Positions 1 to 9,339 of a stretch of DNA of 59,764 nucleotides are shown piece after piece. Within the stretch, counting starts at the first letter, position 1; each line of letters opens with the position of its first letter. The DNA comes from Chloroflexi bacterium TSY (GTDB lineage: Bacteria; Chloroflexota; Anaerolineae; Caldilineales; Caldilineaceae), in contig JAHBNG010000091.1 in NCBI GenBank assembly GCA_019217005.1, positions 1 to 59,764 on the forward strand. The letters run 5' to 3'. The notes under the pieces were generated by a model. It worked only from the letters and a program-made list of their open reading frames with translations. It had not been told where the DNA came from and made no database searches. Position numbers and translations under genes: made by a program.

Positions 1-2
1 GA

Positions 3-437
3 ATAGCACAGTGGCTCCTCCTGCGGCAGCAGGTCTCCTGGGCAAACTGGTGGGTGTTGGCAAGTGCCGTTGGTGGGGCCTTGGGCGGAGCTGTGGGCTT
101 GGGCACCTACGGGGCCCTGACCGTATTCGGGAGCGAGGCCCTGGGTGGAGTCGTGGGCGGGATCGTCGGCTTAGGGGTGTTTGGGCTAACTCAATGGCTC
201 GTTCTCCGGCGGCAGGTCTCCTGGGCAAACTGGTGGGTGTTGGCAAGCGTCGTGAGCCTGGCTCTGGCTGCACTCCTGACCGGAGTTGTATTCTGGGCCG
301 TGGGCGACAAAGGCGGAGGTGAAGTCGGGAACGGGGTCGTATACGGGGCCATATACGGGGCAATTACAGGCGGTGCGTTGGTGTGGCTGTTGCGGTGGCC
401 TGTACCAGATGCGGAAGCCGATGAAGCCAAAGTTTGA
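3..437 (+). CDS. Membrane protein with internal repeat, 5' end outside window
   Basis: The frame is open from base 3, so the true start lies upstream of the window. The visible 144 residues alternate Gly/Val/Leu-rich hydrophobic segments with short loops, as in a polytopic membrane protein. The segment VSWANWWVLAS occurs twice, about 60 residues apart, each time after a QWL(L/V)LR(Q/R)Q stretch, so the protein is built from a duplicated unit of roughly 60 residues. The C-terminal tail is acidic and hydrophilic (DAEADEAKV). I do not recognise a named family and infer no function beyond a membrane location. Confidence 0.6.
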   Translation: MAQWLLLRQQVSWANWWVLASAVGGALGGAVGLGTYGALTVFGSEALGGVVGGIVGLGVFGLTQWLVLRRQVSWANWWVLASVVSLALAALLTGVVFWAVGDKGGGEVGNGVVYGAIYGAITGGALVWLLRWPVPDAEADEAKV

Positions 438-595
438 ATCGGTCGCATGAGACGCTGGAACAACAGGTAAATAGGTGCAGCCTTTTCTTCGCCGTTTTGG
501 GTGATGCGGATGAAACGCGGATGGTGCAATCATTATGTAGTAACTTCATGTTGGAATTTTGCAGCCGCATCTGAATTAATTTTCGAGGTGGACTG

Positions 596-2125
596 ATGAT
601 AAGAACATATCCTCAACGCGTTCTCCAGATTACGGGTATTGTCGTGAGCGTGCTGGTCGTGATAGGCGTCGGTACGTCCTGCGCATGGATCGAGGCTGCA
701 ATGAATCAGGATGAATTTGCCTCGATCTATACAGAGAATTGCGCGGTTTGCCACGGAGAGAACATGGAAGGGGCCGCCCAGGGTCCGGCGCTGGTTGGTG
801 TTCCTCTGATCCACGGGCAGACTGTCGCTGAATTGACCGAGAGTATCGCCAAGGGTTTTCCAACGAATGGAATGCCCGGCTGGTCTGCGACCATGGAGGA
901 AGGTGACATCAGAAGTCTGGCGATCCTGATTGCCGAAAAACGGGTGGATCTGTCAGATACCGATTACAAGATGGACAAGGATCTGGTGGTTCCAACCGAA
1001 CCACTCGAGACAGAGCTTGCGACCTTTCGGCTGGAAACAGTCGCCACTGGCATCGATCCCTACGCCTTTTCTATCGCGCCACTCCCGAATGGCCAGATAC
1101 TGATCACCGAAAAAAAGCGGGGGCTGTCCATCGTTTATCCTGACGGAACTCAGTCGGATCCCATTGAGGGAGCACCCGAGACCTCGGAGGAGGGGAGAGA
1201 ACGTTGGGGTCTACACTACGGAGTCGGTTGGCATCTCGATGTGGCGCCACATCCCGACTATGAAACCAATAGATGGATTTATCTGCACCACACGGATCTG
1301 AAAGAATCATGGGGCGGTTACATTCCGATCTCTATGAATCGCTTGGTCCGCTGCCGGATCACGGACGGAAAATGGGTTGACGAGGAAGTAATTTGGAGTG
1401 TACCCAAGACCTTCTACAATGCAAACGCTGATCTGGGAGCCGGTGGCCGGATTGCGTTTGACCCCGAGGGGTATGTCTATCTAAGCGTTGGTAGCAAAGA
1501 CGCAGATTTCGCAGAGATTCAGGATCTCGGCACACCCTACGGCAAAATTCATCGGACTCACGATGATGGCACTATCCCTGTCGACAATCCCTTCCTGCAT
1601 TTAGCGGGTGCACAAGCGAGCATCTGGACCTATGGTCATCGAAATCCGCAGGGTCTCGAGTTTGACACCAAATCAGGAAAACTCTGGAGCTCGGAGATGG
1701 GGCCACGTGGTGGCGACGAGGTCAACCTCCTACAACCTGGCAAGAACTACGGTTGGCCACTCACCTCCAAGGGCGTACACTATAGTGGTAGACCGGTGGA
1801 GGGCTGGAAAGAGTTAGGCATCGACTTTGACGACATTGAGCAACCGATCGTGGACTTCACACCAGCGCCTGCTTTATCCAGCTTCATCATCTACACTGGA
1901 GACGCGTTTCCCGCGTGGCGGGATCATTTTCTCGTCGGCAGCCTCAAGGCGACGGAACTGTATCGAATGGAGTTCGAGGATGACAGACACATACGCACAG
2001 AAATCCTATTGCAGGATCTGGCGCGTATTCGTGATGTAGAGATGGGGCCGGATGGATTGGTCTACCTGTTGCTCGAGCATGAAGCGGGTAGTCAGATTGT
2101 CAGGCTGATGCCGGTAAGCCAGTAA
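596..2125 (+). CDS. PQQ-dependent sugar (aldose) dehydrogenase with N-terminal cytochrome c domain
   Basis: A 509-residue exported quinoprotein. Residues about 10-30 form a hydrophobic signal or anchor segment. Residues about 38-125 form a class I cytochrome c domain with the haem site CAVCH at 49-53 and a likely axial Met in GMPGW. The rest matches the soluble glucose/sorbosone dehydrogenase beta-propeller (GSDH family): GWHLDVAPHP, GRIAFDPEGYVYLSVG, YGHRNPQGLEF and GPRGGDEVN are typical PQQ and calcium-site segments. The family oxidises sugars in the periplasm or at the outer face, and the fused cytochrome would take electrons directly from PQQ. ATG 596 follows a purine-rich GAGGTGG site. 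The gene stands alone, with no PQQ biosynthesis gene visible nearby. The substrate cannot be told from the sequence. Confidence 0.88.
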   Translation: MIRTYPQRVLQITGIVVSVLVVIGVGTSCAWIEAAMNQDEFASIYTENCAVCHGENMEGAAQGPALVGVPLIHGQTVAELTESIAKGFPTNGMPGWSATMEEGDIRSLAILIAEKRVDLSDTDYKMDKDLVVPTEPLETELATFRLETVATGIDPYAFSIAPLPNGQILITEKKRGLSIVYPDGTQSDPIEGAPETSEEGRERWGLHYGVGWHLDVAPHPDYETNRWIYLHHTDLKESWGGYIPISMNRLVRCRITDGKWVDEEVIWSVPKTFYNANADLGAGGRIAFDPEGYVYLSVGSKDADFAEIQDLGTPYGKIHRTHDDGTIPVDNPFLHLAGAQASIWTYGHRNPQGLEFDTKSGKLWSSEMGPRGGDEVNLLQPGKNYGWPLTSKGVHYSGRPVEGWKELGIDFDDIEQPIVDFTPAPALSSFIIYTGDAFPAWRDHFLVGSLKATELYRMEFEDDRHIRTEILLQDLARIRDVEMGPDGLVYLLLEHEAGSQIVRLMPVSQ

Positions 2126-2144
2126 GCAGGAACATATAATGAGC

Positions 2145-2180
2145 ACGGCCTTAAACATCAAATAAATTTGGCCGTTTTCA
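2145..2180 (+). terminator. Possible weak terminator after the sugar dehydrogenase gene
   Basis: ACGGCC at 2145-2150 pairs with GGCCGT at 2170-2175 and is followed by TTTTC. The six-base stem and 19-base loop make this a weak candidate; it is listed because it sits 20 bases after the stop codon. Confidence 0.3.
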
Positions 2181-2247
2181 GTCAGGTAGATCAAGCGAAT
2201 TTATTTGAAAATTATAAGCTAGTGCAGTATAGATTGGAATAGCGAAT

Positions 2248-2799
2248 ATGTCTTTCTTTACTTCATCTCGTGAGCGCCGCCTCTGGGCCTGGGCGCTGGC
2301 CGTCGTGGTGGCGATCTACTCAACTCTCAGCTTGGCGCGGACGCTGGCCGCGGCACTGAACGACAGCGGCTTCATCGGCGTAGGCTTGTTTCTCCTTGGC
2401 TGCCTCCTGGTCTTGGCGACCATCGTGACGCAAGGGCTGAAGACGAGACCAGGCGGTGCGGAGATCGCTGTCGCACTGGGCGTTGCAGCCGCCTACCTCC
2501 TGGTGTTCGTGCGGATGGCGATCCCGACGGAGCGCTCCCACCTCATCGAGTATGGCGTGGTGGCCGTCTTCATCTATGAAGCGCTTATGGAGCGAGCGAG
2601 CCAAGGTCGCCGCGTCCCATTCCCCGCCCTGCTCGCCGTCCTGACGACGTCGCTGGTCGGCGTGATCGATGAATGCATTCAGGCGTTTCTGCCCAGCCGC
2701 GTCTTTGACCCCCGCGACATCGTCTTCAACGTTCTCGCCGCCGTGATGGCGGTCAGTGCGAGTGTGGCACTGGGTTGGGCGCGGCGGCTGCGAGGCTAG
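2248..2799 (+). CDS. VanZ-like family membrane protein
   Basis: A 183-residue protein with about five predicted membrane helices. The region RSHLIEYGVVAVF and then DECIQAFLPSRVFDPRDIV followed by Asn matches the VanZ-family core (H-x2-EY, then DE-x-x-Q-x-F-x-P-x-R-x3-x-x-D-x3-N). VanZ itself gives low-level teicoplanin resistance, but most family members have no known role, so resistance should not be assumed. The gene is flanked by unrelated + strand genes with gaps of about 100 bases and has higher GC than its right-hand neighbour. Confidence 0.85.
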   Translation: MSFFTSSRERRLWAWALAVVVAIYSTLSLARTLAAALNDSGFIGVGLFLLGCLLVLATIVTQGLKTRPGGAEIAVALGVAAAYLLVFVRMAIPTERSHLIEYGVVAVFIYEALMERASQGRRVPFPALLAVLTTSLVGVIDECIQAFLPSRVFDPRDIVFNVLAAVMAVSASVALGWARRLRG

Positions 2800-2895
2800 G
2801 TGCGTTCTTTCCTGATTTTGGATGAGGAGAATAAAAGTTAAGTCAGGTACGAAAGCGATATCCCAGTTGAGAGTTCTGGATAACCTACCCCAAAT

Positions 2896-3519
2896 ATGAA
2901 TGAGAAATCGAGAGAGATTAACGCTAACGTATTAGCGCTCAGACTTCGCCGTCTTTGGATGGGGACACTTTATATAGGCATTTTTGCAGTTTACACCCTC
3001 CTCCTTGGACTCCTCTTCGTCTATTATGGCTGGCGACCAGCTTTACTCTCTGTGTTTCTGATTGGGCTGATGCAATTATTTCGATATGTAGCAGACGATG
3101 TTGATCGGATCAGTTGGCTTCTGAGCCAGGAGGATATTGAAGGGGAACGAGAAGAGATTATCCAGCATCGAACAAAATTACACTATTTGTTATCAACTTT
3201 AATCCAGCTCTTAAATCTGGCAATTGTTGCCCAAGTGTATCTGGTCTCAAATTGGCAACAGGCACTTGTGCTACTGATTGGACTGATTCTGGTAGAACTG
3301 ATGTTTGGGCAGATTCGAGCGACGAATCGTCAAATTGATTATAGACATCCCATTTATGGAATCAAGCATCCCGGTCCTATAACGACCGGCCCAGATTCTT
3401 TAAGATTGGATGAGAACCTGGCAACGCTCAAGCAAATGGCTGAAAATGGAGAAATATCGCAAAAGGCATATGAGAAGGTGAGGGATCGAGAATTGATCAA
3501 GAGGGTTATGGGTGAATAG
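2896..3519 (+). CDS. Small membrane protein with SHOCT-like C-terminal tail
   Basis: A 207-residue protein. Two hydrophobic hairpins (residues about 20-60 and 95-135) suggest four membrane helices, separated by a charged loop rich in Glu and Arg. The C-terminal 30 residues (NLATLKQMAENGEISQKAYEK) resemble a SHOCT module, a short helical tail (LxxLKxLxxxGxIT-type) found on many bacterial membrane proteins. No catalytic motif is visible and I do not recognise a named family. It converges on the sensor kinase gene, with 33 bases between the stops. Confidence 0.65.
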   Translation: MNEKSREINANVLALRLRRLWMGTLYIGIFAVYTLLLGLLFVYYGWRPALLSVFLIGLMQLFRYVADDVDRISWLLSQEDIEGEREEIIQHRTKLHYLLSTLIQLLNLAIVAQVYLVSNWQQALVLLIGLILVELMFGQIRATNRQIDYRHPIYGIKHPGPITTGPDSLRLDENLATLKQMAENGEISQKAYEKVRDRELIKRVMGE

Positions 3520-3552
3520 TAGATCACTCGGAGGGAGGAAAGAACGTGGAGC

Positions 3553-5820
3553 TTATCTACCCCGCTGCCATAGTTGCAACAATTCGATAATTTTATCCTC
3601 TTCATAATTCTGAATCAGAGCATGTAGCGTATCGATCGATGGTTTGTTTCCTGCGTCGCTTTTGATCAGTTCCACGCTTTTCTGTTTTAGCTTGGGTAGT
3701 TCGCCTTTAAGCGCCATGTCAAACAGTTCTGCAAGCTCTTCATCAGAGGCCCGAATGCGCTGGATTTGTGCTGTCTGCAAGTGATTTGATGAAGTTGAAG
3801 ATGATTCGCACGCTCTGCTGGTTAACTGCATTGTTTTGACACCGACATCATTTGGCAAAGTTGAATCATGCCATTCAGCAGACACTTGTACTGTGAACAA
3901 AAAAGTGCTGCCCTGTTCGGGCGTGCTTTCCACGGTTAGCTCACCATTCATCGCGTAGGCCAGCTCTTGCGCGATGGCCAACCCCAACCCAGTACCTTTG
4001 GCGTGCTGGGCGGATGGTCCAACTTGCTCGAACGGGCGAAAAATAAACCCTAGCTCCTGCGTCGACATACCGATGCCTGTATCGAACACTGCAAAGTTCA
4101 GGCGTGCACCATCTTCTGCCCCCTTCACAATCGAAACATCCAGTTCAATCCAACCTTCGGGCGTGAATTTGAAGGCATTCTCCAGCAGGTTGAGCAATAT
4201 CTGACGCAACCGCTTTTCGTCGGCTATGATCGCTGCGGGCAGGTTTGGCGGTATATGCGCGGCAAACTCGACACCCTCTTGTTCATTTGCGCGCTTCTGA
4301 TATTCCTGCACGAGTTCGCCCAGGAAATCTGCCAGAACAACACGTTTTGGATAAAGCTCTAGTTTTTGCGCCTCGATCTTAGATAGATCCAAAATATCGT
4401 TGATCAGGCTGAGCAGATGTTCCCCGTTGTTTTGGATGGTGTCGAGCGCGTCTTTGGATGCGCTGGGCTGATCGTTTTTGCGTTGCAAAATTTGCACATA
4501 GCCCAAGATGACGTTCAAGGGTGTCCGTAGCTCATGGCTCATGCTGGCGAGGAATTTACTCTTGGCGCGGCTCGCCTCTTCCGCGCGCTCTTTGGCTTCG
4601 GCTAGTGCCTGAAAGGTCTCGTTCAACTGACTGGTCATACGATTGAACGAAACTGCCAATTGACCGATCTCATCGTCGGTTTCGACATTGGCACGGGCTG
4701 TCAGTTCGCCGCTGCCGATACGCTCGGCGGTTCGGCTTAGGCGATGGAGGGGCTTGGCGATGTTGCGCCGAAAGATATAGACCATCGCCGCGCCCAATAG
4801 CAAGACCATCACACCGCCAAGCAACGTCTGATATCGTAGATCGGCAAGGCTGCGGATGCCCTCGTGTAGCTCGGATTGCAACAGCGCTTGTTGGCTGAGT
4901 GCAAGCGCTTCGAGCAACTCGACCATCTGCTCGGTCTTGGGCTCCATCTCGTTTTGAAAAAGATAGAGATCGAGGTGGCTTTGTGCTCCTTCAACAGCTG
5001 CGAAAATCTGGCTCGCTAGATTCAAAAGCGCGGTGCGCGTCTCGGCAATGCGTTGGAAAAGCGTTTCATTCGTGCTGCCCACGCTCGTTGGCAATGCGCG
5101 CATCTCCTTGCGCGCAAAGAACTCCGCCAACTGTCCAAACTGATGGCTGTTCGTCACCAACTCATCCGAATAGCGGAATTTGAAGAGCAGATTGCCCGTT
5201 GCGGCATAAGCACTCAAATTCGTGTTCATTCCTTCAAACGACGCACGAAAACCACTCAGTTCATCGATGATGGCAGTTGATTGTGCTGCGACATCTTGCC
5301 GCTGCAGTTGTTGGGCAAGACGTTCGATATCATCGAGCATCGCGGCATTGAGCGGCTGTACATCGACCGTTTCCAGGCGCAGCGCGGGTTGATTTTCGAG
5401 TGGATTGTCGTGAAGTGTAAAGAGGCGTTCTGGAGTGGCAAGCCAAATCGCAAAGATCTCGATCAGTTGATTCAGACGGTCAACATCTTGCTGATTTGTC
5501 CAATCGGTCGAAAGTGTCTTCAACTCGGCCAAGTTGCTCTGAAAGCGCGCGCGAGCTTGGTTATAATCGTCAATATTCTGCAAATCTCCTACTGCCAGAT
5601 AGCCGCGCACAGCCGCCTGCATCTTGAGCAGGTTCGATTGTGCACTTGTTGCAACCAGGGTTGTTGGGACGCGCACGTCCACCGTCAGATTAATCCTGTC
5701 GGTTGCCGCGCTGCCTGCGACAAAGATTCGCCCAACGATCAGCAGCAGCGTCAAGACCAGCGCAGCAAAGCCGAGATTGATCTTATGGCCGAGGTTAAGA
5801 TTGTTAAAGCGTTGCAACAT
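3553..5820 (-). CDS. Membrane sensor histidine kinase (four-helix sensor, HAMP, HisKA, HATPase)
   Basis: A 755-residue transmembrane kinase. A first helix at residues about 10-35 and a second at about 332-352 bracket a long, mostly helical extracytoplasmic sensor. A HAMP linker follows (IAKPLHRLSRTAERIGSGEL), then a dimerisation domain with the phospho-accepting His in SMSHELRTPLN, and an ATPase domain with N box NLLENAFKF, G1 DTGIGM and G2 GTGLGLAIA. A 90-residue C-terminal tail (DEELAELFDMALKGEL) is seen in some cyanobacterial and Chloroflexota hybrid kinases. It is the last gene of a minus-strand sensory cluster with a solute-binding protein and two response-regulator genes, which suggests the solute-binding protein feeds a signal to it. 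The start at 5820 has only a weak Shine-Dalgarno site. Confidence 0.88.
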   Translation of the reverse strand: MLQRFNNLNLGHKINLGFAALVLTLLLIVGRIFVAGSAATDRINLTVDVRVPTTLVATSAQSNLLKMQAAVRGYLAVGDLQNIDDYNQARARFQSNLAELKTLSTDWTNQQDVDRLNQLIEIFAIWLATPERLFTLHDNPLENQPALRLETVDVQPLNAAMLDDIERLAQQLQRQDVAAQSTAIIDELSGFRASFEGMNTNLSAYAATGNLLFKFRYSDELVTNSHQFGQLAEFFARKEMRALPTSVGSTNETLFQRIAETRTALLNLASQIFAAVEGAQSHLDLYLFQNEMEPKTEQMVELLEALALSQQALLQSELHEGIRSLADLRYQTLLGGVMVLLLGAAMVYIFRRNIAKPLHRLSRTAERIGSGELTARANVETDDEIGQLAVSFNRMTSQLNETFQALAEAKERAEEASRAKSKFLASMSHELRTPLNVILGYVQILQRKNDQPSASKDALDTIQNNGEHLLSLINDILDLSKIEAQKLELYPKRVVLADFLGELVQEYQKRANEQEGVEFAAHIPPNLPAAIIADEKRLRQILLNLLENAFKFTPEGWIELDVSIVKGAEDGARLNFAVFDTGIGMSTQELGFIFRPFEQVGPSAQHAKGTGLGLAIAQELAYAMNGELTVESTPEQGSTFLFTVQVSAEWHDSTLPNDVGVKTMQLTSRACESSSTSSNHLQTAQIQRIRASDEELAELFDMALKGELPKLKQKSVELIKSDAGNKPSIDTLHALIQNYEEDKIIELLQLWQRGR

Positions 5821-5873
5821 GAGCTAGATTATTAGAATCCCGAAAGTTGATGTCATTGAGTCAAGTTTTGTGG

Positions 5874-5935
5874 ATGGTGGATAGTTGATAGTGGCTGGTC
5901 ACCTATGTAACTATCCACTATCAACTATCCACCAT
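5874..5935. repeat. Perfect 21-bp inverted repeat between two minus-strand genes
   Basis: Bases 5874-5894 and 5915-5935 are exact reverse complements, separated by a 20-base loop. The arms contain the repeated unit GGATAGTTGATAG. It lies between the solute-binding protein relic (stop at 5971) and the sensor kinase (start at 5820). There is no U-tract, so it may be an RNA processing hairpin or a small intergenic repeat rather than a classical terminator. Confidence 0.7.
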
Positions 5936-5970
5936 AACCAGACGCCTCTTCGGTCTGAGGTGCCACCTCG

Positions 5971-7279
5971 CTAGTTGTTAATATACCCCAACTCCAACAG
6001 CGTGGCATCAGCTGCGCGAGCTGCCTGGGACAAAGCATCTTCCGGCGTTAACTCGCCAGAAATCGCGCGCTGAATAAAGGGTGCAATGGTGTTGCGCACC
6101 TGAACGTGAAAGGAGAAAGGCGGCGCACCCGCAAAAAGAGCGCCTTGCTTTTTCATCACGGAGTAATAGCCATTGAGCCGTCGATCCTGCTGCCGTACAA
6201 GTGGATCATCAAATGTGGCTAGATGGACAACGCGTCCACTCTCAACTGCCCAATCCGCCTGCAGCGACGGCTGTGTCAGGTATTGCAGCCACAAGAGAGC
6301 GGCCTCCTGATTCTGCGAACCGATGGGGATGCCAAAGGCCGCGCCATCATAATAACCGAGGTAACCCGTGCCAATTGTGGCATCTTCCATGACGCCAGGA
6401 GCGGTGGGCGGCAGGGCAACCCCTACTTTACCCACCACTTGCGAACGCGTCGCATCTTCCGCCATTCTCCTCAGTGGCATGGAAGTTCTCCAGATTGATG
6501 CCCCAGTGGTAAAGGCCAAAGCTGGGTGCAATGGTCTCAAAAAATTCGTAAAACGAGGCGAGTTGGGTTGTTGTTCCCTGAACGGTTGTGCCCCAAAGCT
6601 CGAAATCATGATTCTTGCCGTATTGGGTGAAAAACTCCGCAATGTCGCGATACTGTTCCAGCGTAACGGCTGGTGCAAGTGGATAGTAATAGTGCTCGGC
6701 AAACGCCTGTTGTAGCGCAGGATCGGCGAAGAGATCGGTGCGATAGAGATAGACCTTGATAAAGGCCTCAATCGGCAGGCCGTATAAATCACCATGCTGC
6801 GGGTCAACAAACGCGTTAATAAAATCTGTGAAGTCATCGAGCGCGAAATCTGGCGATGCAAGCGTGGGATTTTGGTCGAGAAGCTGCGATAGGTTGACCA
6901 GATACTGCCCTGCCAAATAACCGTAAATTACGTCCTGCTCGATATAGACAAAATCGTAGCGCTGTCCGTCTGACCCAATCCCGCCGTTCTGAATAATCTG
7001 CTCAATTTCATCATTGCTGCTGATGCGTAGCTGAACATCGATACCCGTCTCTGCCGCAAACATGGGAGCCAACATGTCGCGCACATAGAGCGATGGCGGG
7101 CTATCCTCACTAATGCCGTAAAGGGTGCTATCGCGATAAGGCAAAGCCGCACGTTCCCAAAAGCTGACAGAAGGTGAGGATGTATCGAGGAAAGCATCTT
7201 CCGCGCGCTCAGTAGAACGACCACATGCCACAGTGCTCACCAGCAGACAAATCAGCAAGAGATGTTTTACGCGTATCAT
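5971..7279 (-). pseudogene. Family 1 extracellular solute-binding protein, frameshifted with an apparent internal deletion
   Basis: The N-terminal part (7279 down to about 6465) starts with a lipoprotein signal (MIRVKHLLLICLLVSTVACG, with the lipobox Cys) and reads as a sugar-type ABC solute-binding protein: YDFVYIEQDV, YGLPIEAFIKVYLYRTDLF, FELWGTTVQG. After HATEENGGR the matching frame changes, and the C-terminal part (about 6465 to 5971) continues as DATRSQVVGKVGVALPP to ELGYINN. In intact relatives roughly 50-60 residues separate these blocks, so I infer a deletion plus frame change at about 6465. It begins two bases after the response-regulator stop, so it was co-transcribed with the sensor genes. 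A short protein from the first frame could still be made, but it would lack the C-terminal lobe. Confidence 0.75.
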
Positions 7280-7280
7280 G

Positions 7281-7946
7281 TCAGCTATCTAACCCGACAA
7301 TGCCATTGCGAATTGCATATTTCGTTAAATCAGCCAGATTATGTAGGTCAAGCTTCTGCATCAAATTGAGGCGGTGAACGCCGATCGTTTTTACGCTGTT
7401 CTGTAACTGTTGCGCAATCGCCTGATTCGTGTGTCCTTCCGCAATTAACTGCAATACCTCGCGCTCGCGTTCAGTGAGCATTCCCTTGGACGCAGATTTG
7501 CCGCTGCTTTCGCCAACCCGTATATACTCCTCGATCACGACCTTGGAGATGGCCGGACTCAGAAATGAATCTCCCGCGTGAATCGCGCGGATGGCAGAGA
7601 CCAATTCATCTGGTGCAGTCTGCTTCACCAGATAGCCCGCTGCGCCCGCCTGCAAAAATTGAAACACATACTCCTCGTTGGTGTGCATGGTTAAGATCAG
7701 CACGCGCACCTGGGGCAGTAGCTTGCGAGTCTGACGCGTGGCTTCCAGGCCATTGAGCAGCGGCATGGTATGATCCATCACGACAATGTCGGGCATCAAC
7801 GCCTCGGCTTGGGCGACGGCATCACGGCCATTTTCGGCCTCGCCCACAACCTCAATGTCTCGTTCGTCGTCCAAAAGCGACCGAATGCCCTTGCGCATAA
7901 TGGTATGGTCTTCGGCCAGTAGCACGCGGATTTTGGTCATGGTCAT
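7281..7946 (-). CDS. NarL/FixJ-type response regulator
   Basis: A 221-residue DNA-binding response regulator. The receiver domain (residues 5-120) has the acidic pair in LLAEDH, the phospho-acceptor Asp in DIVVMDHTMP, the Thr in LILTMHT and the Lys in YLVKQTAPDEL. A LuxR-type helix-turn-helix follows at about 155-215 (LTEREREVLQLIAEGHTNQAIA). Its start overlaps the end of the upstream receiver-kinase gene by four bases (ATGA), the usual sign of a cognate pair. Confidence 0.93.
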   Translation of the reverse strand: MTMTKIRVLLAEDHTIMRKGIRSLLDDERDIEVVGEAENGRDAVAQAEALMPDIVVMDHTMPLLNGLEATRQTRKLLPQVRVLILTMHTNEEYVFQFLQAGAAGYLVKQTAPDELVSAIRAIHAGDSFLSPAISKVVIEEYIRVGESSGKSASKGMLTEREREVLQLIAEGHTNQAIAQQLQNSVKTIGVHRLNLMQKLDLHNLADLTKYAIRNGIVGLDS

Positions 7947-9142
7947 GGTGCAACCTCCAACGGCAACCGAATGTAAATCTGCGTGCCGTCACCGGGCGTG
8001 GATTCTAGCTGCCAAATGCCACCGAGCGAGGCGACTCGTTCACGCATCCCTACCAACCCAGCACCTCGGGGTACTTCTTCTTGCGTCAAAGCATCCTCTG
8101 GTGCAAACCCACAGCCATTATCTTCAATGCGGGCCACAATATCGGATGAGCTATCAGAGGATTGCGCACCAGATGAACTTATGTCGGGTACGGAAGCTGA
8201 AAGATGGACCAACACCTCAGTTGCCTCGGCATGGCGAGCGACGTTGGTGAGCGATTCTTGTACGATTCGATAGAGCGCGGTCTCGAGCAGTGGTGAGAGT
8301 CGTGAGCGCTTTAAGAGCGCGCCGATGTCAAGCCGCACGACGATGTTGGTGCGGTTGCTAAAGCGCTTGGCATACCAGCGCAAGGTTGGAATTAACCCCA
8401 AATCATCGAGCATAGAGGGACGCAGATCGCGCGAGAGTTCGCGTATCTGCTCCAATGTCTGATCGGTGAGGTTGGCTGCTTCGGTCAGCCGATCTTTGGC
8501 ACGGGTCGAAATCGTGGACAGTTCCTTTTCGGCTGCCGATAAATTCATGCGAATCGCCGTCAGCGCCTGCCCCATCTCGTCGTGCAGTTCGCGCGCCAAA
8601 CGTTGACGCTCGCGTTCTTGCACATCCGTCAATTTGGCGGCGATCGCACGGAGCTGATCGCGCTGCTGAGCAACGGCCTGTAACAGACGAGCGCGTTCTA
8701 CTTGATGGCGCTGCACGAGCTGTTCATATTGTGCGCGTAGCGTCTCGGTTTGTCCCTGCTGTTTTAGATGCAGGGTGATCCGCGCCAGCACTTCAGTTTG
8801 CTGGAGCGGTTTGGTGACATAATCGACCGCACCCGCTTCAAAGCCGCGCACCTTGTCTTCGGCGCTGGCAAGCGATGTCATAAAGATGATGGGAATGTCA
8901 CAGGTCGTGGGGTCGGCCTTGAGTTGACGACATGTTTCAAAGCCATCGATACCGGGTAGCAGCACGTCAAGAAGAACGATGTCGGACGCGTCGTAGCGGA
9001 TACGTTGTAGCGCGCTTTCGCCACTGAGGGCGACGCGCAAGTTAAAGCCATATTCTTACAGAAATTCGATCAGCACATGGAGGTTGTTCGGCGTGTCGTC
9101 AACCAGCAGGATGCTGTATTGAGTGAAGTCCTGAGATTTCAT
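7943..9142 (-). pseudogene. Receiver-histidine kinase (HisKA_3) gene interrupted by an in-frame TAA
   Basis: The full frame runs from ATG 9142 to the stop at 7943 and would give 399 codons: a receiver domain, a coiled coil, a NarX-type HisKA_3 domain (RQRLARELHDEMGQALTAI) and an ATPase domain (DNGCGF, GAGLVGMRERV). Codon 29 at 9056-9058 is TAA. The 28 residues before it carry the receiver's first strand and acidic pair (SILLVDDTPNNLHVLIEFL), and the frame continues directly after it with EYGFNLRVALSGESA. A single change from CAA or GAA explains it. Translation from the next start (9040) would give a kinase with a receiver lacking its acidic pair. Overlaps the response regulator by four bases. 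Confidence 0.85.
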
Positions 9143-9339
9143 GATTTGATCATCAGATGCGCCCCGAAGCCTCAAAGCCTATGAATAAATTCACAGGCTG
9201 ATGCAGCAAGCTTGCTAAAGTAGGTTCGAACTTGCGAATACGCAACGTTGGCTGGACTTCAGTCTGCTTCCTATGGCAGACTGTGGCAGACTCCGCTTGG
9301 CTATAGTCGCTAGCAACCATTGATTCGATGGTATTGGGT

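Noticed and set aside
11..322. An open frame overlapping the first membrane protein
   Set aside because: Its sequence is rich in Arg, Gly and Cys without any family feature; the frame open from base 3 has a repeated, membrane-like sequence and better codon use.
5281..5835. A 184-codon frame antisense to the sensor kinase
   Set aside because: It is a shadow of the kinase gene on the other strand; the kinase frame has clear domain motifs throughout.
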